A stretch of DNA of 64,000 bases, from contig NC_087245.1 in the NCBI RefSeq assembly GCF_037042905.1, positions 9,873,501 through 9,937,500 on the forward strand, read 5' to 3'. Under the pieces are notes generated by a model. That model searched no databases, was not told the DNA's origin, and worked only from the letters and a program-made list of their open reading frames with translations. Origin of the DNA: Lytechinus pictus. Its lineage: Eukaryota > Echinodermata > Echinoidea > Temnopleuroida > Toxopneustidae. Position numbers and translations under genes: made by a program. Below are positions 27,501 to 40,100 of this stretch, in pieces (the stretch's first letter is position 1; every line of letters starts with the position of its first letter).

Positions 27501-28036
27501 ACTTCTTTTCCTACATTTCTAACACAATTTACTTTATGTCCAATTTACATAGAATAGTCTTGTAGTGTTCTCTTCCCTTCATTTATTTCACCCAATTATA
27601 AATCAACATTATAAACAAAAATAATCTGAAAATATGTCATTTATACTTTACACTTTCAAAATTCTTAAGTTATTTTCCTTTAAATTATTAGCATAATACA
27701 TACAGTAAACGATGTTCAAGAAAAAAAATCTATCATATCTCTTAACTTATACAAAATGAAAATGATAAAGTTTAATAAATAGATGACAGATCAGGAATAA
27801 ACATTCTAAGCCTTTTTGAGCAGTACTGTATACTTTATAAGCCTTCTTATATGATTAAAAAAAAAATGTTATAGCATGTTAATAATAAGACCAATAAGTT
27901 TTTATGCTAATCTCTCTAAACATCTTAAATTTCTCCCTCTGTTCGACTCAATAATGTAATTTTTATAAGATTGAAGGTTGAGGATGAGATCAAGGAACAA
28001 AGCCCAAAATAAATCTTTTACGATGCACATCTAACC
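24523..28036. other. Downstream flank of tetraspanin A (3' UTR and intergenic)
   Basis: No coding exon recognised. It is rich in TACATGTA-like palindromes and probably includes the 3' UTR of tetraspanin A. Several minus-strand AATAAA hexamers (for example near 25005 and 27585) cannot be ranked from sequence alone. Confidence 0.5.
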
Positions 28037-28126
28037 CTAGGTACCTTGATTGGAGCTTTGAACAACCACCACATAGGGACCACTAACATACCTCATCAAA
28101 CAACATGCAAATGCAATTCCAAAGAT
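28037..28126 (-). CDS. Tetraspanin A alternative terminal exon 6b
   Basis: Acceptor tttgtttcag just upstream on the minus strand; stop TAG at 28037-28039. It encodes IFGIAFACCLMRYVSGPYVV and then a polar end, QSSNQGT. The first 12 residues are identical to 6a, showing tandem duplication of the exon. Similar sequence (ctcatcctc, accttcaatctta) also follows both stops. Confidence 0.85.
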   Translation of the reverse strand: MFGIAFACCLMRYVSGPYVVVVQSSNQGT

Positions 28127-31100
28127 CTGAAACAAAATGATAGATATCATCATTACTTTGCTAGTATTAATTATATACACCAATAATCCCAGATCATTCT
28201 TATTTTGTATTTCTTAATGTTTATGACTTATAAAATACTATTAACATGTGAGTTTTCAAAACCAAATGAGATACAAGATTAAGTTATAAAGGTGGAGGAT
28301 GAGATGAATGATTAGCCATCTTAAACCGTCTCATATTCGCCTTTAACAACCCTCATCAAACAGCAAGCAAATGCGATTCCAAAGATCTGTATTAAAATAG
28401 AATGATAGAAACCAAAATATATATAATGATGAATCAGGAAATAAACCATGATTAGTAGTACTATTCCCGTAGTCAACAAGGACCCTTCCCGAACCACTTG
28501 TATTAGTCCATATATATTGTAATGTTCAATATGAGCCCACACTAAAGTTTTCATCACTGGCAGGTTTTTATTCATTATAGCAACAGTGCTTTTCATCTTA
28601 GCAAAACAAAGGATATCATAAATATCATCTGTGGGTAATTTGTTACATCCTTCAGAAAATGGAAGCACGGAGGGTTCTTTCACAGACAACACCTAAAATC
28701 TATTAAGAGAGATCACATAAATTTCAAGAGATTCGATTGGTCTACCTCTTATTCATATTGATATAAAATATGTTAGTGAATAATACAAGGGTCCAATAGA
28801 ATGAAGAAAAATATGACAGATTAAGTATGAAATAATACTTTTTACAAATACAAGTCTGTAAAAAATCCACATCTCAAAACGTATTGCACATACCGGTAAT
28901 CATACTGCAAGGGTAATACTTGAAACTTGGTAACACATCCCCAAAATTAGTTAAATAAATATCACATAATCAATCAAGTGTTTCATTGCCTTTGTCAATG
29001 CTAAGCTGAACATTATACAAACCAACTTTAACATTTAAATTGAACAATGATAATAGAATGGCATATTTTCAAAACAGGATATGTACCCACCTCAATGACA
29101 GCAATGGCAATGGCTACTCCAGCTATAATTCCAATATTGCCAATCAGAAGATCTTTGAGTGCGGGGTAGCAAGCCTGAAATATCAAATAACACATCAGAA
29201 AATAAATTTCCACATCAAATGGATAATCATCCAATAGATGTGTCAGAAAAAAAAAACTTTCAACACTTTCTTGGGGAAAAATACCAAATCAGCAATAATA
29301 GAAAAATAAAAGTACATCTTATCAGCATTTGAATGCTACCTTGATGATATTTCTATGATTTAGCACTACTGAACACCATTGTTTTGAAAATATTTAGCAA
29401 AATTGCATTTGGTTCATTTGCAAAACCAACACAATGGAATTGAATTTAAACAGAAAATTGATTGTATACTAAAGGTTTTCTCAATAAGATTTTTTGTTGT
29501 TCCACATCTGCCCTTTTCAATAGCCTTTATATTCAAATTTGAAATTCTCGACTGATTTTCACATTCAGGTTCTTAATGAATTCATGCACAAATTTATGAA
29601 AACCAGTTTTTTAAGCATGATAAAAAAATTGATGCCATACATGTAGGAATCAAATAACGATTTCTCTCAAAACAAAGAATTCTCACAAAGGTCCCAAGGA
29701 CCATGTTACAATTTCCTAAACCTACTCTAGACGAATTATTAAGACAATACCTAATCCATTCCATAATTAGCTACCCAGACAAAAGCCAAGGACTGAATTT
29801 CAAAATTAAATGTTACATGTAATATCTACAATGAAATAGACACGTATCACATCCACTATATTCATTATTCAACACTTGATAATCTCTTTATCTTGTTGAC
29901 AACTAAATTCTCTGAATTCCTTTTGCTTACAACAGAGACCACTAGGTTCACAAAGAAAACAGGTTAATACTAGACCATATAAAGCTTACTTCTGTGTAGA
30001 TATCAAAGTTAGTTGATCCTGGTACGTTGCAGTTTGAAACAGAAGGTGACTTGCAGCATGATTGGGGAACCATGTTGGGATTCGAAGCGTTATACCCCAA
30101 CCAGTCAGTGTAGTTATCCGATCCACAGCATTCCAACTAATACACATACAACCATCGACACAGGGGGGAAAACAAACCATTCAAATACAAAATGAAGGAG
30201 CTGAAAGGTTTTTATTAGACTTACGTAGACATGTATTTTACGTTCTGCCACAAACGGATCGCGCGACACATCACTGTTACAGCCTTCTAGCATTGTAATA
30301 CAGCATGACATAGGTACCACGTTGTAGCCAGCTGTGTCGTTAAAGCCAAACCATGAAGTATAGTTGAGTGTTCCACAGCACTCCAACTGATGGGTTAGTG
30401 AAAGCAGGTATTTGCAGAGTAGGATGGATGCGAGTATGAGGAGAGTAAATGAGATGCGAGATGTATTATGGGTTAAGAGTGAAAAGCATGAGACTATATG
30501 AGAAAATGTTAGAATTCTGGTTAATTTTCAAGGTTGCAAACCAGACCTTGACACACTATCCTGCACTATCACTGGATCATTAAAAGCTCCAGACATGCGT
30601 GTACATTCAATATTTTTTGTTTTGAAAATTTACCCTCCCTATCAATAAATGCTTTTTTTTTCTTCGCTTGTTTATTTTGTGTCTGATGCTGCATGGTCTT
30701 TCCCAAAAAGTAATTGATGAAAATGCTCAAACATGTATAAATAATGAACATACTGATAAATGTCAAGAAAATCTGTACTCTGATCCCATTCAATGTGTCA
30801 AGCTCTGTATATTCTAAATTATGCAAAATCACACAACAACAATTAGAAAATACATACAAATATTTGGTGATATAAATGAATTACGGAGAGTTTTAGAGAA
30901 AAAAGAGACATGTAGAAAGAAATATACATGATGTGGAGCAAATTTGAAATGTAATTTCTTGAATTTAGAGTAACAAGGGGCAAACTTCTGTATATTATCA
31001 TCTCTGAAGATGTGTAAAAAAATGACATGTACATGTAGTCCAGGAAAAATAACTGATTTTGGGGGTCAACCGCAAACAAATTGCAATATAATTTCTTTTA

Positions 31101-34100
31101 CCACAATGCATTTTCCTGAAGTCCCCAAAATGACATACTAAAAGTCCAGAAAAATCCCAGTAGTGGAAAGACGTCTAATTTGCATAAATCCAAAATGGCC
31201 GCCAAATTTTCAGAAAATTTGAATTTTCGTACATACATTTTGACATGAACATTTAATTGCCACAAAATTAGTGTCATATGAAAGAAAAAAAAATTCCTAT
31301 AATTTGGTACTATTTATAGGGGATAAATAGATAATTTGGCTGAGATTTTTTAGTAGAAAACTGCATTTTTGTCATTTTCCCCAAAAATTGAAAATTTTGG
31401 AAATACATTATTTTATATAAATCTAAGAAAAATGGAGCAATTACCTTGAAATGTTCCAGAAAACTTTAATAATATACTATTATCATGAGGATGCAATTCT
31501 AAATTGGTGTCATTCTTTTAAACAAATTTATAAGGTATCAAAGTTGACTATTCAAATTTCACAAATGTCGCGTTTTGTATGCATTTTCGTACACTAATAT
31601 GTATAACGTATCTAGTGTATACAGTACAGTAGTTAAAGATTGTATGCATTTATATACGCTTTTTAACCACTTAGTTAAGATTAGGCTTTTCTTTATCAGC
31701 TACATAAAAAGGGCTGGCACATTGACGTCTACCCCTCTCAGGCATGTCAGGGGGCTGTCAAAGTCACGCCCTCTGGCTATATCATGTTGTACAGTGTGTA
31801 TCAAAATTAACGCAACCACATTACGTTCCAAATTTGTGAAAAATTTGTTAGCTTTATAGTCCAGGAAAAATGACTGATTTAGGGGGTCAACCTCAAACAA
31901 ATTGCACAAGAATTTTTTTAATGCAATGCATTTCCTTGAAGTCCCCCAAATTTCATACTAAAAGTGTTTTTAAAATCCATGTAGTGGAAAGACGTCTTAT
32001 TTGCATAAATCCAAAATGGCGGCCATCGCAAGAATTTTCAGTAATGATTACAAATAATAGTGCAAACACTTGTCTGATCTAGCACTTTAAAAAAATTATG
32101 ATTAAAGCATTTACCTTTCACCAGTGTTATATCTTACCATAGGCTTCGTCTTAAAATTGGGATGCAAGTCAGATTTGGCCTCTGCTGACCTCTAGAGGTC
32201 AATGACCTTAAGGTCAACGACCTCAAAATATCAGAAAATTGATGTTTTGCATCATTAGCTCATGATAAATATAATAATAATGCAAACAAAATTATCATTC
32301 AATATTGACTTTCAAGGTAACCTGATATTCTAGAAAGAATTTTGTGTATTATAAATGTTGACCTTTGACCCTGGACCACTGGAAAAGGTCAATAACATTA
32401 ACATATTACAATATTGATACTTAGCATCAGTGGTTTATGATAAACAGGCCTCTCGTGAAAAAATTGCAATATAATTTATTTCAGCACAATGCATTTCCAT
32501 GAAGTCTCAAAAATTACATACTAAAAGTCCAAAAAAATCCATGTAGTGGAAAGACATCTAGTTTGTATAAATTCAAAATGGAGGCCATCGTGAGAATTTT
32601 TATTTTTACAAATAATAGTAAAAACACTGGTCTGATCATAGCACTTAAAAAAATAATGATAAAAGCATTTAACTTTCACCAGTGTTATATCTTACCATAG
32701 GCTTCATTTAAAAATTCCAATGCAATTCAGATTTGACCTCTCCTGACCTCTTGAGGACAATGACCTTAAGGCCAATGACTTAAAAGTATTGATGTTTTGC
32801 ATCCAGAGTTCTTGATTAGCATCATGTTATATCAACTTGTGTTTGAAATTTGAGGATCTCTAAAGAAATTTGACCTTAAAATGTAAAAATATTGGTACTC
32901 GGCATCACTGGTTGATATGATAATGTTTTGAGGTAATTGACCTTTCACTTTCCTCAGCAGTCAAATGTTGAGATCTGCAAACTTTACTCAAATAATCAGT
33001 TAAAAATACCAAAACCATATCATCTGTATAGTTGTAAGTTTGTAACGCTAGGGGCACGTTTCATAAAGAGTAACTTTGCCATTATGGCAACTACCATGGC
33101 ATTAGGGTTCAGCAGCCAATCAAAATCAAGGTTACCATGGTAGTTGTCATAATGACAACGTTACAACCTTTGTAACTCTTTATGAAACGGGTCCCATGTC
33201 TGTTTTGGCTAGTACATTCCTGACTGAGGTTAGAGCATTGGGAGGTTTTGAAATGATATCTGAAATGCCTCAATTATTTTTTTGCAGTTATCATCTATGT
33301 ACACTACCCGAGAGACTTGCAAGTTTTCCCATCTAGATTGTAACCTGGTGTAGTTGCTCTTTAGAAGGGAGATGCAGCTTACCACGATGCTGGTTGGCAC
33401 TGCACTTCTCTTCCCGTAACTTGCATAATGGTGACTCTGTCAGAGGTTGGGCAGAATTAAAAATATGTTTCCTAGATTTTAGGCTTTTTCAACTAGTTTG
33501 GCATCATAGATTTGATGGACGCTATGTCTTCGCTGAGAGCTCTGTGGTATAGCTACTGATCTGCGTATATCAGATGGGAAATACCTGACAGGACATACAG
33601 ACTCTTCACATTCTTTGGCTTTAGATAGCCTGTGATAGTCCCACAAGTGTTGTCTAGAGGTAGACGTGTCCAAGACAGCACATGCATACTCTGTAGCAGA
33701 GTATTGGTGGAGGAGTTTGTCAGTTCCGGAGAAGGTTATTATGGATCCTCACTTTCCACCTTCACTCTTAATGTGACTGATAAAGGTTGACACCAAGATA
33801 TATTGCATGGTCGCAGTGCTGGAATGGAATTCAAACCATAGGTTTTTTTTAGTTTCCTCATAGCATGATGATTGTGGGGATGAAACAAGCTAACCTTGGT
33901 CTTTAGGTTTGAAGACTGGACTCAAGCAAGAACACTACCCTGAGAGAGTCGGTTCTTTTGAATTCTTTACCTGCTGGTCTTCCTGTTGAGCTCCATAAAG
34001 AGATGTCTGTTTTATAGTAGAAGTTTGATAAGTTTGGTCAGATGATTATCATCAATGATTTGTATAGTTGTACGAGTAGACCACAGTATCAGATGCAGCT

Positions 34101-37100
34101 GCTAATTCAACAAAAATTTTCTACACCCGTTAGTTAGTTACCGGATTAAGTCGGAAGTCCTCAGTGAACTGAGTCTGGTTGAGAACCTAGCTTGTATATT
34201 ATTTCCAAAGTTAAAAACCAGCCTGGTTAGGAATATGATATGTTGTTCTATAATGGGACCATTTATTTTTTAGATGAGATGCTCAAGTAGCTTGTAGAGA
34301 TATCAGAAAAGGGCGATTGGCCTGTAGCTTCTAGGCACATTTGGATCTTTCCAAGGTTTGAGGAATTACTTTAGCCTTCCTCAAAATTTCTGGGAGATGG
34401 GACTGTGTAGCACATTGTTAAACAGGCTGCCATTCTTAAGTATGGAAGCTTAAGATGTTCATATAATCATCTCGTCATGTCTACATCTCTTAAGGAAAAA
34501 AGATAAGATGACGAAATCTCGGATCTCGTCTTGTCTACATCCTGCGGGAGAGATGATCATGTGACAAGATCTTGGATCTCGTCATGTATACATCCTGTAA
34601 GAGAGATGATCGATGACAAGATCTGGGATCTCGTCATGTCTACAACTCTTAGGGAAAAGGATAAGATGACAATATCTTAGATCTGATCATCTCTCCCACA
34701 GGATGTAAAAATTGCGAGATCCAAGATCTTGCCATCTGATCATCTCTCACACAGGATGTAGACATGACGAGATCTAAGATATTGTCATCTTATCCTTTTC
34801 CGTATGTAGACATGACGAGATGATTAAATGAACATCTGGGTGGCAGATCAAAATGTTTCATTTACTCAGAGTGGTGTCACCGAAGCGTGCTGCCTTTCCC
34901 TTCTTTGTTCCTTCAGTTTCAATATCCAGGTGAAGTCTCCATTGGACTGGTCCCACGGAAGATATCCACTTTGGTGTATCTTGTACTGGGTTGTTCTATT
35001 CAGCAGAAGCTGGATAGTAAACTAGTTAAGATCAATATTCTAAATAAATTGATCTTTGAAAGTTTCAGGGTTAAAGGTCACAACTTATAATACTCGCAAA
35101 TTTTCTCATGTATCAAGGGACCTTATAAGTTAACAAATTATTATGATGCAAAACATAAATTTTTATGATATTCCGACGTCAATAATCCTTTAGGTCATTG
35201 CCTCTAGAGTTCAGCACAGGTCAATTCTAAATTGCATCCGATTTTTAAAATGAAACCTATGATAAAATTTAACAGTGATGAAAGTTTAACGCTTTAATCA
35301 TATTCTTAGTGTTATCATCAGACCAGTGTTTGTACTACTACGATTAATCATTTTGGATTTATGCAAATTAGATGTCTTTCCACTACATGGATTTTCTGGA
35401 CTTTTAGTATGTCATTTTGGTGACTTCATGGAAATGCATAGTGCTCAAATTAATTGTATTGCAACGTTTACACTAGAAGCCTGTTCATAAATCAGAGATG
35501 CTACGTGTCAATATTCTAAAATGTTAAGGTCATTGACCTTTTCCAGCTCTCCAAGGTCAAAGGTCAAGACTTATAACCCACCAAATTCTTTATAAAATAT
35601 CAAGATACCTTGAAAGTCAATATTGAATCATTTTGTTTTCATTATAACCATATTTATTATGTACTAATGATGCAAAACATCAATTTTCTGATATTTAGAG
35701 GTCATTGACCTCTAGAGGTCAACGGAGGTCAAATTTGACTTGCATCTTGCTTTCAAAATGAAGTCTATGGTAAGATATAACACTGGTGAAAGTTTCATGC
35801 TTTTATCATAATTTTTGAAAGTGCTATGATCAGAACAATGTTTGTACTACTATCAATAATCATCAAAAATTCTTACGGTAGCCGCCATTTTGGATTTATG
35901 CAAATTAGACATCTTTCCACTAAATGGATTTTTCTGGACTTTTAGTATGTCATTTTGGGGACTTCATGGAAATGCATTGCGTTGAAAAAAATTCTATTGC
36001 AATTTGTTTGCGGTCAAACCTTATTTTTCCTGGACTAATGTACACTAGTGCAACATTACAAATATACAACTAGCATGTATGGCTGAAACTTCAATGATAG
36101 TTATACAGAAATTAATCTCAGGCATCAACATCCACACAAATAATGTACGTACAGTATGGGCAGTACGAAACGTATGTACATGCACGTACATGTACATATA
36201 TAATTCAGAATGCTATATCATTTGGCAAATTGATTTAATGAAAAGAAAGAATACATTATCCAAAAGTTCTGTGAAAATCAATTACAAAAGCATGAAAAGT
36301 CTATTTGTTATTAGAATTATCAGATTTTCTACATGTACACACTGCCCATTTTTTTGTTTCTGAAGCACCCTTTGTACGTTGCATGTTCAGGCAAAATTTG
36401 GTGTAGAAACGATCGTTCTAAGGAAAGATATTGAAGAAAATATGCTGTTAAATTCCATTGACGCCTATGTACAAGTAAATGACAAACACACATTACTCAT
36501 TTACAACAAATTATACTTTTGTAACTTGCTTCCTTTTGCCAAAGTATGGCAGTACTGTACACATATCTTTCAAAGTGCAGCATGTCTAACTCTAACCGAA
36601 AAATGATCATGGGATATGTTTATATTGCTCTCTTCCAAAAGAGTCAAATAGCTTCTTAAATGTCAAGTCCACCCAAGGAAAATGTTGATTTTAATCAATA
36701 GAGAGAAATCAAAAGAGCATAACACTGAAAATTTCATCATAATTCAATGTAAAATAAGTTATGACATTTTAAAGTTTCATTTATTTTTTAACAAAACCAT
36801 TAGATGCACAACTCGGTGATATTCAAATGAGAGAGTCACTGGTGTTCCTCACTATTTCTTTTACTCTTGATTATTTGCATTGAATAATATTTCTATTTTT
36901 ACAGATTAGACATAAAGATCAACTTGACTGAGCCAAAAAATGTTAAAACAATGATTATTCCACATTTCCAGGGAGGTATAAAACTTTTGTTTCACATGAC
37001 AATGAGAACAAAATTACATAGACTGTATTTCATATAATACAATACAAAAGAAATACCGGTAGTGAGCAGGTGATGTCATCAGTCCCCTCATTTTCATACT

Positions 37101-40100
37101 GACCAGGATGTGAATATACTGTACAATGTACATGTAACTGTTTTGTGAATTTTCAGTGTTATACCCGTTTAATTTGTCTATTTTTATTCAAAATAATTTT
37201 TTGTTAAGGTGGAGTAATCCTCTTATATAACATTAACATGCAGAAAATCTGAAAATTGTAATATAGAACAAATAGTTCATTATAGCCTGGTTGCCATCTT
37301 GAAAAAAAGTGCCAATCGGTGATGATCACTTTTACTACATGTACATTACACTCTAGAAATTCAAATGAGACTTACAAAATCATAACTTTCTCATTTAAAC
37401 CAATGTTGATGGAAGAACCTTTTTTTTTCTTTGCTTCTCTCTATCCCCTAATTTCATGCCCATTTGATTTATAGTGAGTTAACATGTACATAAATATTTT
37501 GTTAAAATGCATTAACAATACATGCAGTACAATGGAGCGCAGTGCATACAATTGCAGGGTGATTGTATGAACACTATTAGCAGACAGCAAAAGTACAAGG
37601 CGACTTTGAATAGGAAATATTGCACAACAATGGGGGGGGTTGTATGGTTTTGGATATTGGATAATAAGATAATTAGTTCAAATTGCCATTCCCCATTTCA
37701 GACACAACTCTGATCAGATTCCTTACATGTACCACCACCAAAAAAATATATATAAGTAATGGAACAGATGCTGAAAATATAGTAATTACAAATCACATGT
37801 ACTGAATGAAAGCCTATAATGGGATTTTAAAAAATCAACAGATAATCAGGTATAAGTACATGTATGCATGCATTCATAAAGTACATGTACAGTACATGAT
37901 GTGCAGTGTAAAACATATATATATTTTTTCTCTCTCTCTCTCTTTTGGGGGGAGGGGGGGGGGCTAAAATTAGTACAAATAAGTGAAAAAGCACAACAGC
38001 TTATCAAAGTGCATTACATGTATATGAAAAGGGGATAAAGGATGGCAGAAAATTAGCATGCATGGTATTAAGGTGACAGAAAAGACAGTTAGCATGATTT
38101 AATAGAGAACTTTGAGTAAAATTCGAATAAAATGGCACTTGATTAAATGAAATCATACACAATACAGGTGATAATTAGCTATTTAGAGTTTTGGGGATAG
38201 TTAAAATGGCCTATTTTATATGAATAGGTGTACTACATGTAGCTGATTGAAAGTAAAAATGATTTTAAAATAATTTTCCTCTGCTGATGTCCTGGGGCAA
38301 TGTAAACCAAGATACGAAAAACAAATTATGAACAGGAACAGAATTAGAATAAAGAAATGATGTACAATGATACCAAATATTCCAGCTGTAACAGAGTGTG
38401 TACATGTACCTCCTATTGCACTTAACTAGGAATGGCATCTGAAATCATAATTTACAGTGTATACAAAATAAAATATCCAATAAAATGTCAAAAAGGAAAA
38501 TGTTCAGTAACTTTTGGAGGCATGATTAACCAAATTGAGAGAGCAATAAAATAAATATACAAATTAAAATTAAATTGAAAAATAAGGAGAAAATCAAGTA
38601 AAATATATACGTATAGAGATACTGTATAAATCAAGAAAACGAATGGAGGATAAAAATACATGTAGAAAATTCAAGTTCATATCCAGAACTGTGTCACATG
38701 CATGTACATGTACATGTAGTCTATTAAATGTCTGTACTGTATTAAATACATACTGTACATGAAGGTCCATACAGTCACTGAATCCATGATATGATAGAGT
38801 ACATGCATACATGTAATATGGAATTCATCTAGACTTTATGTATGGTATGTTTTGAACAAAGAAGAACTGGGTTGGTTTGTTGTCACAGAACCTCTGAGCA
38901 CTTTGGTAAATAAACTCATTTCTATGTGTGACTCTTCTATTTAGATATAGCATATTGCAAGCCTCTAAAGCAAGGGCACAATGTAGAGATCAGGGAGTGG
39001 TGACAATCACAATATATGAATAGAAAATACAAAAATACAACTTGTCAAAGACCGTATTTGAGGACCGATGAGCATCTGAATTTCTTAATACAAAACATAA
39101 ACATTTGGCTAAATGAAAAATGCTCTGCTTGCATTTGTGACTAGCACAGTGAATTAATTTTTAATAAAGCACTTACTGTATGCCCATGACAGGCAAATCA
39201 ATATAGCAAGGTTTATAGCTAAATTTAATCCCACACAACTACAATTTCTCTTTTTCCCTTTTTATTGATTTATTTGCATCAATTGCTTTGATATCTGACT
39301 CATTCACTTTGGCGTTAATAAAGTATAGACATGGATAGTATCAATTAGAGTTGGTATGGCGAGTAGGGTGAATTGAGAAAAGACATGTTTTTTTCTGAAG
39401 CAATCTCATAAATTATGTCATAAAATATTATGAATATATTTTCATCTATCAATAATTTAAATATACATTTCCGAAAAGAAGGTACACCTTGATAAAAGGA
39501 CCTTGTTAGGGTCTAGTAGAATCCTTTCAATTCCTCATATCCTGGCTTCACTCCTGACCTTTTCTACCAAGGTCATATTGTGGTCTTGTATATATCTGGG
39601 TAGATACCAAACTCTTCTATAATGGAACAAATTCATATCAGAAGTGAGAGGAAAACTTTGGACTGAGAAATGATCTGTGATGACATCCATTCATTTGTTA
39701 AATGGGCTTTTAGACTTCAATAGAGGCTTAGAAATCTACATCATCTCAATTACCGAAGGATAAGATCATTTTTAAAGTGCAAGTAAACAATGGTATCGGG
39801 TGAAAATATCAAAGAAATGGGCCTTCCTAGTTCCCACATCATGCACTAGAAAAAAAAACATGCACAGGTTTCCTTTAAGTGTCACAGACTGGTCAAATGA
39901 GTTCAGTAGTAAATATCACTAGGTCGGGTACTTACGTTTTTCTGCATGTTATCAAAGAGATCTTTCGTTGATTCACTTTCGTTATAAGTCTGTTGGAGTT
40001 CAGACATGTTGTCGTCGATCAGGTTATCAATGTCATCACGTTTAACATAGCCAGAGATACCAGCCGCCAGTTCCAAGATCAGGAGAAGAACCATGATGAA

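Larger units (their letters stand above)
31855..36039. mobile_element. Large element with inverted repeats of about 1 kb
   Basis: Left end TAGTCCAGGAAAAATGACTG; right end ATTTTTCCTGGACTA. The inverted arms (about 31857-32930 and 35050-36038) each contain two subrepeats. These carry gacatactaaaagtcc-type and tggaaagacgtctaatttgc-type sequence plus several tgacct/aggtca half-sites. TA occurs at both borders. The core holds a MITE, a LINE relic and a small inverted repeat. No transposase seen. Confidence 0.75.
30387..39935 (-). other. Tetraspanin A intron 3 (9.5 kb)
   Basis: Contains a 4.2-kb inverted-repeat element (31855-36039), a partial copy of its end (31034-31260), a LINE relic, MITEs and, at 37218-39935, AT-rich DNA with many TACATGTA palindromes, a TC/G-rich tract at 37930-37965 and no recognisable exon. 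Confidence 0.7.

Noticed and set aside
28387..28692. Open frame running into tetraspanin exon 6a from upstream
   Set aside because: The upstream part lacks the hydrophobic TM4 pattern and LEL cysteines. The acceptor before exon 6a and the 84-nt exon 5 explain the protein better.
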